A DNA stretch of 64,000 bases from Allantophomopsis cytisporea (taxonomy: Eukaryota > Ascomycota > Leotiomycetes > Phacidiales > Phacidiaceae): positions 1,550,001 through 1,614,000 of the forward strand of contig CP103026.1 of NCBI GenBank assembly GCA_024752435.1, in the 5' to 3' direction. The notes beneath the pieces were generated by a model that saw only the letters and a program-made list of their open reading frames with translations, did not search any database and was not told where the DNA came from. Shown here piece by piece: positions 11,957 through 23,507 of the stretch. Numbering within the stretch: the first letter of the stretch is position 1; each line of letters opens with the position of its first letter. The translations under genes were made by a program, and so were the position numbers.

Positions 11957-12164
11957 AGGGAGAGTTTGTATGATAGGTGTATGATATAAGAAAACTCGAT
12001 GAATGGAGGATTACGAGGCTCGGAATAAATGTCGAATGAATGTAAGGTACCATGGGTTGGGCAAATCAGCAACATATGCAACAGCATATGAGCGACTTTT
12101 AAATTTATGTGAAACACAAGTAGTGTATTGGTATCTCAAGTGTTGATATTAGATCACGTCTAAT

Positions 12165-12821
12165 CTATTGATGTGCATGGGTTTTGATGTCAACAGCGGT
12201 CACTCGGCTCTCTATTTCTGCCCAGCAGTCACCAACTCCGAGAACATCGACAGCATACCATCTCTGGAGAACGGCTGCGCTTCTTCTCTTGAGTTCTGCC
12301 AACTCCTTTTCTTGCTCTGCCTGCAATAATTCTAAACGGGCCACACGCGGTTGCAGTTCAATGAGATGGGCAGATGCCTCTGCATTAGGAACCGGGACAT
12401 CCAGGACAGACGTGAGACCAGACGCTGTGAGCTGATATGAGCTCGCTGAAGAAAGGATGATGGCCAAGAGACTTGAAAGCTCTAGTTCAGCCGGAGGATT
12501 TCGTTGATCTTGACTTGGAAAGAGATCAGGGTGATGGACGTCTGTCTTTAGATTAGTCATAGTATAAATAAGAACTACCTATTTCGAAAGGTTGTATTCT
12601 CACTTACAGAGATTTAGTAGCTCTTGTGCAGATCTAGATCTTGATGTGACTTGGTTGAGCTTCTTCTCCAAATCGCGTAAACGCGCTGTTGCGGTTCCCC
12701 TTCCCAGAGTGATCTCATCCTGCTGATTCTGACCTGTCGTGACAAATTCGACCCTCCGCAATCTTGTCTCCAGATCATTTATCGTCTGGTTGACTGTATC
12801 TTCGGCATGTAAGTTTGACAT
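12165..12821 (-). CDS. RO-10 / dynactin p24-like coiled-coil protein
   Basis: Two exons, 12821-12608 and 12541-12165, give 196 residues. The acceptor is the acag at 12545-12542; the nearer AG would lead straight into a stop. The protein is almost wholly heptad-like: LETRLRRVEFV near the N-terminus, ARLRDLEKKLNQV in the middle and LIELQPRVARLELLQAEQEK towards the C-terminus. It ends in VLQRWYAVDVLGVGDCWAE, a Trp-rich tail I associate with fungal RO-10, the p24 shoulder subunit of dynactin needed for dynein-driven nuclear distribution. Size and layout fit; the match is from memory and moderate. It shares a 451-bp divergent promoter with the Yvc1-like channel. Confidence 0.6.
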
Positions 12822-13272
12822 GTCGGCTCTGATGTTGAAGCTGATGTTGGAATTGCCTGTTCAATCACGAGCTCCTTAATCGTGGTGTCCAGCATGTACT
12901 TGTAAATAATGTTGGAACTCAAGATGCGGGCCCGACGGGAAGGTACCGGGCCACAGTACGGTCCGATAGCCATATACAAACAGAGAAAACACGTGCATTT
13001 CGTTGGCGCAAGCCTCCTCATTCTCCACAAGCGTCTTCTTACGTCGTTACCGGCTACACTGTAAATATGGCAAATTGTAAGGTAGACATGACACACAAGG
13101 TCGAGTCCTTCCTACGCCATAAACGAAATCACGAATCCTACAACTGAGTACCTTACACCAATGTTCCCACGTCCTCTGCCCGCCATCTTCTTTTCTTTTG
13201 TACATGTATAATTGACCTTCACCCTCCTTGTATTTCCCTTCAATACATACCAAAAATATCCATGAGGTGACT
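12822..13272. promoter_or_regulatory. Shared divergent promoter, RO-10-like / Yvc1-like
   Basis: The 451 bp between two diverging start codons must hold both promoters. No TATA box or operator could be assigned with confidence. Confidence 0.4.
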
Positions 13273-15633
13273 ATGAATCGACCGGCTACTTTTGGTGGGG
13301 AAACCATTACCCCAGATCTACCTGTGATCAGCAACGAGGAACCGTTTGTGAAGATCGTGAAGAAGCTCTCATTGTATTGTCCCCTCCCACCTTTATGTAC
13401 TGGGTTGTCAGAGTACTAATCGTATTATATTAGCTATTTCGTCGACGCATTTCTTCTTCCAAGTACATTTGAGCAATTGCGAACAACGTCTGCTGGCAGC
13501 CAGATTCGCATACTGGTCGACCACCTTGCTTTCAATGTAAACAATCCTGCGATAGTTAACGCTTTATTGTACGCACAAATATCCTGAATAAAGAGAAAAG
13601 CAAGGAATTGATCACCAGAACAGAACTTTAAAGTGGCACTTTTCTACAATCGAGCCGGACGATCGAGGTTTAAATAATACCAGAGCTCAAGCATGTGAAA
13701 TTGTAGCATGGCGTTTTCTCTCTCGTATGAGCGAACGAGATGCAGTCGATTTTTGTCTGTACGACCTTCCCGACCACTCGAAATCCACACCACCGCCTGA
13801 ACCTGAAAGTTTGCCAGGGACGCCGAGAATCTCAACACCGCAAACACCAGAAGCGACTGAGTATTCACGACTCCTCCCACAGTTCCGCGCCAATGATGGA
13901 GCGCATTCACTCCCGTCGAGACCCAGCACTGGACGCAGTGCGAGACGCAAACAATTGGTGCGGTCTGTATCAGCCCTGGGAGCCCATCATGCTGAGGATC
14001 CTGCCTCCGGAGATCCAGATTTGGAAGAGGATGACCCAACATCCACGTTCAGCGGTCTCAATGCGCTCGAAATAGCAGCGATCGCCGATGCGAAGCGGTT
14101 CCTGAGCCAGCCTATTGTCCAGAAAATTATTTTTGGCATCTGGAGCGGAGAAATTGTATTCTGGGAGACCCTTTCAGTAAACGCTACGAAGAAGCCGCGC
14201 TTCTATAACAAGGGTAGAGCTGATCCTTTCAGTCGCTTGCGTGTGCCTCGTTATATCAAAACTTTCGAGGTAGCTTATTTTTTTGTATTTCTCATGCTTT
14301 TCTATGGTGTGCTCATTGAGAGAAATCCATATAAGATCACTTTGTTGGAATTGTTGCTATACATCTGGATCACCGCTTTTGCATATGATGAGGTCAGTGA
14401 GTATCTGGATGCAGGACTGTTTTATGCTGTCGAGTTCTGGAAGTAGGTCAACTACCGGCAAATGTCTATAAATGATATATGACTGATGAACTTCTAGTAC
14501 GGTCGATCTAGCTATAATCTTAGTAGCACTGGTTTTCTTTATCGTTCGTAAGTAATTGAATTCTCATTAACCTCACATACTAATATAAGGGATTTAGGAG
14601 TATACGGCATAATAGAGGATGATGAGCGTATTATTGACACAGCATTCGACATCCTCTCTCTCGAAGCTCTATTTCTTGTCCCGAGAATATGCAGCGTCCT
14701 TTCTGTCCTTCCCTACTTTGGAAAAATCATTCCTTGTCTTAAGGCCATGACTCGCGATTTCCTACAATTTCTAAGTATCGTAGGAATTCTTTATCTTGGT
14801 TTTCTGACAAGTTTCTGCATGCTTGCACGCGATCACTTCACAACCAAGGAGATGTCCTGGATTCTCATCAAAGTGTTCTTCGGCTCCAGCTATTTGGGGT
14901 TCGATGTGATGAACGATGTGGGACACCCCAACCTCTCCCAAAGTGTTTTTTACTGATTAAGTGCATAAAGATCTCGCCGCTCCTCGGACCACCGTTGATG
15001 CTAATCTTCGTCACTATGTCGCAAATACTCCTCGTAACCGCCTTAATCTCCATTCTCTCCGACAGTTTCAGTCGCGTAACGGCGCACGCAAAAGAAGAAT
15101 ACCTCTTTGTGTACTCGGTCTACGTTCTTGAAGCCTCGACCTCCAATCGCCTCACACATTTCTACCCGCCACTAAATCTCATTCCTCTCCTATTCCTACG
15201 TCCGCTCCGCCTCTTCCTCTCCTCACAGCGAATTCGCCAATTTCGCATTGTCGTCTTGAAGACTACGCACGCGCCCATCGTCGCGATGATCTGGATCTTT
15301 GAGACACTCCATCACCAAGTCCGTGGCCACGTCACGACGTTCAAGAGCGTGAGTCCGCGATCGGCAGAGGTGGTTGCGCAGGCGAAGAGTAAGCCTTTTC
15401 TACTGGAACGGAGTAATACGAAGACTGCGAGTCAGAATTTCGATGAGAGGGGTGGGGAGGGTAGTGCGGGGAAGACGAATGGGAAGAGGGAGATTAAGAA
15501 TGTCGACGATGATGGGGATGGACTTGGGCAGGGACTTGAGGCCAAGGTTGAGGAGCTTGGCAGGAAGATTGAGGAGTTGACGGCGCTTATTATGGCGCAG
15601 CAGGGGAAGGGGAATGGGACGACGGAGAGTTAA
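13273..15633 (+). CDS. Yvc1-like TRP cation channel
   Basis: Six exons: 13273-13373, 13434-13568, 13624-14442, 14498-14547, 14598-14917 and 14971-15633, giving 695 residues. It resembles fungal Yvc1/TRPY channels, which release Ca2+ from the vacuole under osmotic shock. A cytosolic N-terminal domain (YFVDAFLLPSTFEQLR, then NPAIVNALL) is followed by a disordered Ser/Pro linker, several membrane helices from about residue 265, and a pore region reading LIKVFFGSSYLGFD. The last exon gives SPLLGPPLMLIFVTMSQILL and YLFVYSVYVLEASTSNR. The C-terminus has an acidic Asp/Gly patch (VDDDGDGL) and ends with a coiled coil (LEAKVEELGRKIEELTALI). The donor at 13374 (GTATTG) and the exon 5 donor (GTGGGA at 14918) are weak but restore continuous family sequence. 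Vacuolar location is inferred from the family. Confidence 0.85.
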
Positions 15634-16693
15634 GGTGCGGTTGTTTTGGTGTGACTTTGTACGATTTTGTATGATTATGTATGATTTGTTGATATGATAT
15701 GATGTGGTGTAAATGATTGAGAGTGATGAGCTATGGCACTGAAGTCCATGGTGATGATTGGAATCGATGATGGTGAAGTATATGGTATTGTACGCTTATG
15801 TGAATATGACTGCAAACCTAAATATAATTGGGGTTTGCGTAGGTTCACAAGGTTGCTCACTTGATACAATTGGGTTCCCGGAACGACAAATTATAGGCAT
15901 CTGAAGATCAATATGATGTCTAGGATCTAAGACTATGTATGCTAACACCAGATTCTGGATTCTGAACTCTATAAGATGTGATTTGCTATCTGTTTCTATG
16001 GAACACTTGAGCTATGACCTGCCGTGGAAGTCAGTCAAGTATTTAGTTTTCTTGCTTACAATGTCTATTTTTAATCTGCTTGGGATTTCCCGACAGATTC
16101 TTGGTCTGTCTTGTCAGGTTAATGTGTCATAACCTTCGCAACATGTAGTGCTATAATACTCCTATCGTGTCGGTAATCACGGTCAAGTCGAGTAACAAAT
16201 AACATCCTAACTACACATCAAAGCACAAGCTCACGATCCAAACTCGATGACTTCGATACGTCCCAGTCCTATCTGATGATGCCATGAAACGCACCACTGA
16301 GAGGAAGCAGGCAAGAGTTTTCCTCGCCATACCCACTCCAACATTCCCAGTTCCTCGAATACGAGCCCATGACTGTCCATGCCGGCAGACAACCGTCCAG
16401 CCTCACGAACTAAAACACCTTACTTTACCTGCGGCAATCCACCGTTCCTCGGCATCTTGGACGCTTTTTGCTCTACCTACGTGACTAGTCAGCATAGCAC
16501 GGGCACCGTCCAAAAACAATGATACAGTCTCAGCACAAAGAACATTCCTCAGCCGCGATCCCCACAAATCGCAAACTGCCATAGCAAAGTCGCTACACAG
16601 CCAGACGAGACTCGACCAGCAAACAAACGCATCTGCACAGCCATCTTCAATCGACGCCATCATCACCATCACCATCACAAGAACCATCCCCAC
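15634..16693. other. Convergent 3' spacer
   Basis: About 1.06 kb between convergent genes. The first 100 bases repeat TTTGTATGATTATGTATG-like words and may be the channel gene's 3' UTR. Nothing else was recognised. Confidence 0.45.
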
Positions 16694-17524
16694 TCAAACC
16701 CCCTCCATCAAAGCCCTCCACTCCCTCAGCGTCTCAGCCCTCCGAAGCCATTCCTCCCGCAAAGCCCGTATCCGCTTCCCACCCACCCGCTCCATAACCT
16801 CACCCAAGCCACTCGCCTTCCCCGCCCGCACATCCCCACTCAGCGCCTCGAGCGCCTCAGGTCCCCATATCGCTATGAGCGGCTCGTCGACCCCGTCCGC
16901 GCTCGTGAAGCTGGTTACTGGCGGTGCGTACTCGAGGATCAGCTGCTGGAGGCCTGATGGTTGGAGGAGCGGGTATGAGCTGTCGACGAAGAGGAATGTT
17001 GTGTTTGGTGAGTGCGCGTGTGCGGCTAGGAGGGCGGCTGTTGGGATGGGATCGTGGGTGCTGTTGTTGTAGAGGGCTTTGTAGCTTGGCTGGGTATCAT
17101 GGTCATGGTCATGGTTGTGATTGTGCACGTCTCCCAGTGGATCTTCAGCTGGTGGTTCTTGGGTCTGGAGCTCGGGTTCGGGGGGTTGGGATTGCAGTTC
17201 GGGGATTGTGGATGCTTGGGAGGGGTGGTGGAGGGAGATGTAGATTGTATGGGCGTGTGGGAGGGCGCTTTGTAGGATTGTGAGGGCGTGGTGGTAGGAA
17301 GGCTCGCCGGTGGGTAGGAGAAAGTGTTCTTTTGGTTGGCCAGGTTGTGTTGACTGGTTGCCGAGGAGGAGGACGGGAGTTATTACTTTGTGCCATTCGA
17401 CTTCTTGGGCGGTGGAGGTGAGTTCTTCAACGTTTTCCATTATGGGGCGGGATGAGATGCTGTCGATGGAGGTGGGGTTGTAGGATTCTTGGGAATTGCG
17501 GGGGATATGTGAAGCTGGTTTCAT
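16694..17524 (-). CDS. MobA-like nucleotidyltransferase-fold protein, eroded active site
   Basis: Single exon, 276 residues (alternative start Met29, MENVEELTS). The strand-loop at VITPVLLLGNQSTQPGQPK followed by HFLLPTGEPSYHHALTIL matches the start of MobA-like NTP transferases, where LAGGxSxRMGxxK binds the nucleotide. Later FLFVDSSYPLL corresponds to the metal-binding D-x-P strand, and EPLIAIWGPEALEAL to the family's PLFALY motif. In the usual enzyme the loop carries Gly-Gly and Arg-Met-Gly; here these are Gly-Asn and Gln-Pro-Gly, so nucleotide binding may be weak or lost. A His/Asp/Asn run (HNHNHDHDHD) and a Pro/Gln-rich stretch interrupt the fold near residues 110-145. MobA makes the molybdenum dinucleotide cofactor in bacteria; no role is assigned here. 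Confidence 0.6.
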   Translation of the reverse strand: MKPASHIPRNSQESYNPTSIDSISSRPIMENVEELTSTAQEVEWHKVITPVLLLGNQSTQPGQPKEHFLLPTGEPSYHHALTILQSALPHAHTIYISLHHPSQASTIPELQSQPPEPELQTQEPPAEDPLGDVHNHNHDHDHDTQPSYKALYNNSTHDPIPTAALLAAHAHSPNTTFLFVDSSYPLLQPSGLQQLILEYAPPVTSFTSADGVDEPLIAIWGPEALEALSGDVRAGKASGLGEVMERVGGKRIRALREEWLRRAETLREWRALMEGV

Positions 17525-17587
17525 GTAAGGGAGAAGATGTTTGGGATGGACTATTGGACAGATTGTGTCAGGTCAACGTTGTTGTAT

Positions 17588-17630
17588 GAGGAGAGGAGAG
17601 GAGAGGAGAGGAGAGGAGAGGAGAGGAGAG
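17588..17630. repeat. GGAGA pentanucleotide tandem repeat
   Basis: About 8.5 near-perfect copies of a 5-bp purine unit (GAGGA/GGAGA), about 60 bp upstream of the MobA-like start codon, so on the minus strand it is a CT-rich tract in that gene's leader or promoter. Confidence 0.9.
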
Positions 17631-18116
17631 TGGATTCGATGGGTGATGATGGTTCAATCAATGTTTGAGAGGTAGGTATTGCGTATTCTTGGTATTGTAT
17701 CGTATCAATAGAGTAGTGCTGGCAAACATTATGCGGCAGAATTATGAAGTGGCAGAAGTATATGCTATTTAGGGAGGCGGTGAGGCGATTCCTTACTAGT
17801 GTATCCTTTGGGTATTGTGAAACGGCTGTTGGTGTTGATACACGACTACAAGGGCTGTCTGTCATTGTGAGCTTCGGGGAGGGGCTGAAGGCTGAGTGAA
17901 TGATTAGTGGTGATGATGGTAGGTCGTACGCAGGCAGTGGTAAGTGGTGCGTCCCTTAGTGGTGATGCATTAGCCCGAGCAGCGAAGGAAATACGAACCC
18001 CTGGATATTCCCCTACGCAGTACATGCTCCACTGCTGTAGTCCTGAACGACACGTGAGTTATTTCCCAGTCCAACTACCTACGCAGTACACCATGCATAA
18101 GGTGTCACATCATGCT

Positions 18117-18151
18117 GTATGTATGTATGTATGTATGTATGTATGTATGTA
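18117..18151. repeat. (GTAT)n microsatellite
   Basis: About 8-9 perfect copies of the tetranucleotide GTAT/ATGT. Confidence 0.9.
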
Positions 18152-18186
18152 CTTGGGTTGAAGAATTCACATCAAGACATGAAAAT

Positions 18187-18248
18187 CTTTAATCATTTAA
18201 TCATTTAATCATTTAATCATTTAATCATTTAATCATTTAATCATTTAA
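18187..18248. repeat. AATCATTT octamer tandem repeat
   Basis: Seven perfect copies of the 8-bp unit AATCATTT starting at 18191, with a partial copy on each side. Confidence 0.9.
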
Positions 18249-18533
18249 TTATTGAATCACCTCATTTGTTGTTGGATTATTCATTTCGAATTACTAATTC
18301 TTTTGCAAATTCATTAATTCTACACTACACCACGACTTTGTTTTCGACTCTTCGATGTATGGACATATACATACATAAATCTCCTCATATGATACATGGA
18401 AAGGGAAATCATTTCCCCTGCGCCCATCAGCTCCGCTACTATCTCTCCCATCTCTCTTCTTCATTTAGATAAGTCAACTTTAAAGCTCTCCCGCCAATTT
18501 CTTCTTGGATTGTTCTTCATTCTTTCGTCCAAG

Positions 18534-18569
18534 TCCATCCCTTCCATCCCTTCCATCCCGTCCATCCCG
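18534..18569. repeat. TCCATCCCK 9-mer tandem repeat
   Basis: Four copies of a 9-bp unit TCCATCCC(T/G): the first two end in T and the last two in G. Confidence 0.85.
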
Positions 18570-19130
18570 TCGCGACACTCTTTAGGGGGAAAGTCAATGC
18601 AACAGCTAGCAATAAAGGAAAAAAACAAAAGATACGATGCGCCATACTTTCCTCGTATCTTGAAGACACGAAATAAGGCGTCGCTTCGGCTCTTGAACTC
18701 GTAACTATGCTCTGGTCTTTGTACTATATTCATATTTGCTCCACCACATAGACTGCCGAACTCGTACCACCCGCGAACTTAGTTGGGTACCTAGATACTG
18801 CGCAGTACTACACAGTACATCATGTTAGATACTTTATGGCATGGAAAATGAGCCGACGATACATACATATGTACTGTAAGTGACAGATGAAGTTCGAAAG
18901 AAGGCTAAATAAGAAGCAAAGCCACCCTATTGCTTCCTTTGCTTCCTCTCCTTCTTCTTCCTCCGCCTCCTCTTCTTCTTCTGCATCCTCTTGCTGATTC
19001 CTTCAGTGGCTTTTGATGGAGTATCGCGCACAATTGACTATCTATCTTTATACTCTATTGCCAGCCTATCATTCATTGCCTTTTACTATTGTACCATATT
19101 TGCCATGTGGTTCTTGTACCTGCGCCCCCC

Positions 19131-19181
19131 ATCAGCATCATCATAACCATCATCATAATCATCATCATAATCATCATCATG
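19131..19181. repeat. ATCATCATAATC 12-mer tandem repeat
   Basis: About four imperfect copies of an ATCATCATAATC-like unit built from ATC triplets. Confidence 0.85.
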
Positions 19182-20007
19182 CCTAGGTACTGCGTACATA
19201 TCATAGAATACACTCTCAACACTTGGCCTGTGTCCCCCTTACGAGGAAATGTACGTATGTACCTGAGCATGGAGACCTTAGATCATCACTAAAGCAACCT
19301 CCAAACTCCACTTTCATCCCCATCCAGGGACTTAATCCTACCCAATCCATTGGATGCCTTATTTAACCCTGCGATTTACATTGTCAGAATGAACAAAAGT
19401 CCCCTGTCAAGTGTCTGGATATGTAAGTAAGTATGGACTAAGTCCCTAGACATCCTCGGCGCCAGTGCACAACCTCAAACATGATGGTCGTGGCTTCGCT
19501 CACTCACATTTAGGTACCGCGCAGTACACAACTCCCCCACCCAAAAGCCCATAATACGTCGGCGCACTCCCTGCATACCGAAAGCATGTACCCAAAGTGC
19601 CAAGAACCACCACTCCCTCTAAACAGTAATGCTCAATTCATCCAAGATCCCTCCTGGACTGAACCTCTCTCGTTCTCTCTTGACCTGATGATATAATATT
19701 CCTGGTGGATAGAAAACCCTTCCATTCCCAATCTTCACTTCCATTTGACGAGCCTCATATCTCCAAAAACAGAAAGCAGATAAGGTGCTGAACATCGCCC
19801 CAATCTTCCTGCCGTCGCTCATTCAACCCGCAATCTCACCGCCCCTCATCGATCACCACCTTGCCTTGCACATGCACCTCAGCGTATCTGCTGCAATTTG
19901 CTGTACTACAGCGCGTATTTCGACATAACTAATGAGGCAATCGATCATAGAGAACGGCCATTGAAACTTCCAACTCTAATTCACTCACTACGCATTTACC
20001 CACAATC

Positions 20008-23000
20008 ATGGGATCGGTTGATGCCATCAAGCATGATGAGAAGCTATCTAGCAAGACACGCCTGAAGGCCAAGTTCTTTGGGAAAGAAAAGAAGGCGACT
20101 AGCGAAGGAGAGGTGTCGGATTTCTTACACGGCCCCTCAGATAAGCTCTACATGAACTCCCCGCCGAGGGAGCAATATACGGCGTCGACACAGAACGCTC
20201 CACCCCAGCAGCAGTTGAAGCGAATTGACACATCCAATGCACGAAGATGGCCGACAGCAGCCGACGTCAACAACCACAGTCGGGACAATTTCCCAGGAGC
20301 TTCAGGATCTGGCAGCCCACAACCAAGACGAGGCAGGAAAGGACTCAATGTACGATTCACCGACCGACAACCCGAAATTATAGGAGAGGGAGGAGAGGAG
20401 GCCGAACAACCAACACAGCAAGTCTCAGCACGCAAGAGAGCAGCATCACATCCGACCGAGAGTGCCAGACAAGCACCTGCCTACAAAAATGGACCTATGA
20501 GTGCAAGTCCCGTCGGAAGCAGACAGGCGGCGTATGAGCAACAGCAGAAGGACTTCACACCTGGACCGCTGCGACGTACGCAGACCGGTTTCTCGACCAT
20601 TTCAGATCAAGCAGGGGATTACCAGGATATCATTCCAGCTATGCCACTGAGCCCTTCTACAGCCAGTACCATCAGCCCTGTCAGTCCGGTCAGCCCTGTC
20701 AGCGAAAGCTCTACAAATGCCGCCGATACCCAGGCATCATCTGTATCTCTAAGATCAGAGTCATCCATGTCATTTGCGGCTAAGATTCAAGCAGAAATGC
20801 GCGCTTCTGAGGGAGAGGCCTTTGTACGAGCTTCGAGAGCAAATATCCCGGATGATATAGACTTTACTGCGGGAGATCCAGAAGCTGCAGACTCGCCGAC
20901 AGCCATTGCTACTAGAATGAATTCGGGTCTTGCCATCACACCTGCAGCCGAATCGCACGACTCACCAATAGGAGGCTACTTTTCTGCCTCTTCAATGGGC
21001 TGGAAACCGCCAAATCCATCCCCACCTCGACGCGCTGACCCGCCTACACCTGATAGCCCAAAGCCCGTCCTTAACAAAGCTCCTACTTGGACTCTTCGTG
21101 ATGCCGCTTCTGCTGTTAGCGAGGATGCCCTGAATGATTTCACGAGACGGACAGAACATTTATATACACTATTCGCACCTGCTGCAGAAGCAGTAAAGCC
21201 TGTATCTTCGCTGACATTCGAAGAGCTGATCACTGCAGCAACGTGGTGGTTCTTAAAGGGTCGCGCCAATTTGGAAACTACCATTCGAGAACGTCCATCG
21301 ACTCCAGAAGCCCAGAGAGCTCATTACCAAATGCGACAGCAAGCGTATGTTGACTTGTCTAAATCTCTCTGGATTTCTCAGCGTCTTACACCTAGACACC
21401 CACAATACCAAGATCTCACTGGAGATAGCCTGAACGCTTTTGTCGAGAAATCTCGCAATGGTGGAGATATCAACTACGCCGACCAGCTTGAGACGCACCA
21501 TGCTATTATCACCAATTTGCGTAAGTTGACTATGTCCATGAAGCGCAACAATATCCTTCCACCAGGGCCCAATGAGGCCCCATTGACTCAAGGGATTGAC
21601 ACCTCAATATGGGTGCAATATCCAGCTTTTACGCCTGATATTTGCTCTTTGCTATCTGGAAATGGTAGTCGTTCACTAGTTGCTGGCCAACCTCAATCGT
21701 CTCTGATCATTTCTGATGCAATGCCGCTTGGTGACACCCGCCGTAATTTCAATTTCGGGAGAATGTTTGTGGATGGATATCTGATGGAGGAGGGCATCGA
21801 GTCACAGCAATTCAGATGTCCTTGTATCTTGTCAATTACCAGGGGACAGAGGGACAAGCACATGAAAATTGCAGTCGCAAGTCAGAACGGACTCATCAAG
21901 CTCTGCGTCCAATCGGACAAGAATAAGGGGCCTACATGGGACAATGTGACATGGCGAGCCCGTTCAGGTACAATTGAAATCCAACTGCCTCGGGGCTTTG
22001 TTTTCAAGATTGTGTGCTCGCCACAAGATTTCAATATGGTTTGGGGCATATATGACTACACCAGTAAGGTACAAGCAAGTCTTCGCGCTGCTAGAGATGA
22101 AGAAATAATCTTCGAGGCAACCACACTGTCTTTCCAGTATTTCGACAAGAACCCACAATCGCGAGCCTTCCCCAAGGAAGTTATACCACGTTGTAAAGTG
22201 AGATTGTTGGAGAAGAAATTGACTATTGCAGAAGGTACAGGTGCCAGAAGCATGCATCGTGGGTTTAGAATAGTGGTGGTTACCAGCCCAGCTACCAAGA
22301 CTTTAAGCGGTATTTCTCATGATATCTTGCCCGGAAAGCCAATTCAGTTTGGATTTATGCGTGGTGATGGAGGACATCCCTCGTTACTACTGAAGATTGA
22401 TGATAATGAGAAAGGACCAAAGACTCTCGTGTCAACTTTCACTGACCCAGAAGAGCGAAAACAATTACATAGCTTATTGACTGGTGTCAGTGTCAAAGAT
22501 GACGAGACTGTCTACGCAGAAACCCTCCTCTCATCCTTCTCTATGTCCTCGGGACCAAACGACTTTTCTCGAACATGCTCACAGTTAGACTGGCAGTCCA
22601 TTCGTGTAATCAACACCGCAGAAGCAGACGTTGAGGCGGCTCCCGTAGTCCTCTCCGAACAACTCCGTATCATCGTCGGCTCCCATCAAGGAACAGTAAC
22701 CGACAGAGTGAATGTCGGCCCCAGCGAATTCCGTATCCAACTTTCCATTGACGCCCCCAATGTCCTCAAAATCCACCGCCAGCCCCAAGTCGACCAGACG
22801 ATTGCGATTTCCGAATCACAAGTCCCGAAAACGCTCGCAGGAGAAGTCACTGAGGTCCTCAAAACCATCGCCACATCTCAATCAACTCGCACCTACACCT
22901 TCCCAGACCAACAATGCCTGCATCAATTCCAAACTGCAGTAACAGGCTTCTCAGTCCTATATGACGGTGCGGCAACCTCCTTCGCCATCTCACGACGCCG

Positions 23001-23507
23001 CATGGTCGTACCCATCTACAAGAAATGGGACGCGACATCCACGCGCGTGCAGATTGTGCGCCAGGAGCGCATCATCCAGCTTTTGGCCTTCTTCAAGGGC
23101 TTCGCGCACGGCGACTGCATGAACTTTACGCTGAAGGGCACTGACGTCTTCGAGAACATGACTCGTTCCGGCAAGCCCTGCGTACGCATCGTCGACGCCA
23201 AGTTTGCGCTCCCGCGCGGCGGCGAGCTCGAAAAGGAACGCGAGAGACATGGCAAGGAGAGTGCTGGCGAAGCCGCCAATTTCGTCTGTCTTGATATGCC
23301 GGATTATCCTAGCGAGCATGATGACATTACTATTACTTTCGATACCGAGGCTGGTATGTTGACCTCCCTTCCCTTTTCACTTCCCCTAAGATGAGAGATG
23401 ACAGATATTGAGCATGAAGCTAATTGTTTGCAGAGCGCGAGAAATTCACCCAGGCCTTACCGGCTCCTGTTAAGATTAGTAGTCGTATGGGCTCCATCAA
23501 ACGATGA
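20008..23507 (+). CDS. Large protein of unknown function (1139 aa)
   Basis: Two exons, 20008-23353 and 23434-23507. The donor GTATGT at 23354 and acceptor TTTGCAG end the protein as SRMGSIKR after 1139 residues. I do not recognise a named domain. The first ~370 residues are low-complexity, rich in Ser, Pro, Gln and basic clusters (KTRLKAKFFGKEKKA; SPVSPVSPVSESS). From about 370 onward the sequence is mixed alpha/beta and looks folded, with TRRTEHLYTLFAPAAEAV near the start of that part and several strand-rich segments such as IRVIN and LRIIVGSHQG that could be PH-like repeats; that reading is a guess. The MGS start has Gly2 but lacks a Ser/Thr at position 6, so N-myristoylation is not supported. 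It looks like a conserved cytosolic or membrane-associated scaffold, but no role is assigned. Confidence 0.8.

Larger units (their letters stand above)
17525..20007. other. Long divergent spacer with tandem repeats
   Basis: Nearly 2.5 kb between diverging genes, with no supported ORF. It contains at least five tandem-repeat blocks (listed separately), four copies of CGCAGTAC (18016, 18082, 18801, 19520) and TACCTAGG/CCTAGGTAC words near 18787 and 19182. A pyrimidine tract at about 18938-18990 is CTT/CTC-rich. Confidence 0.6.
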
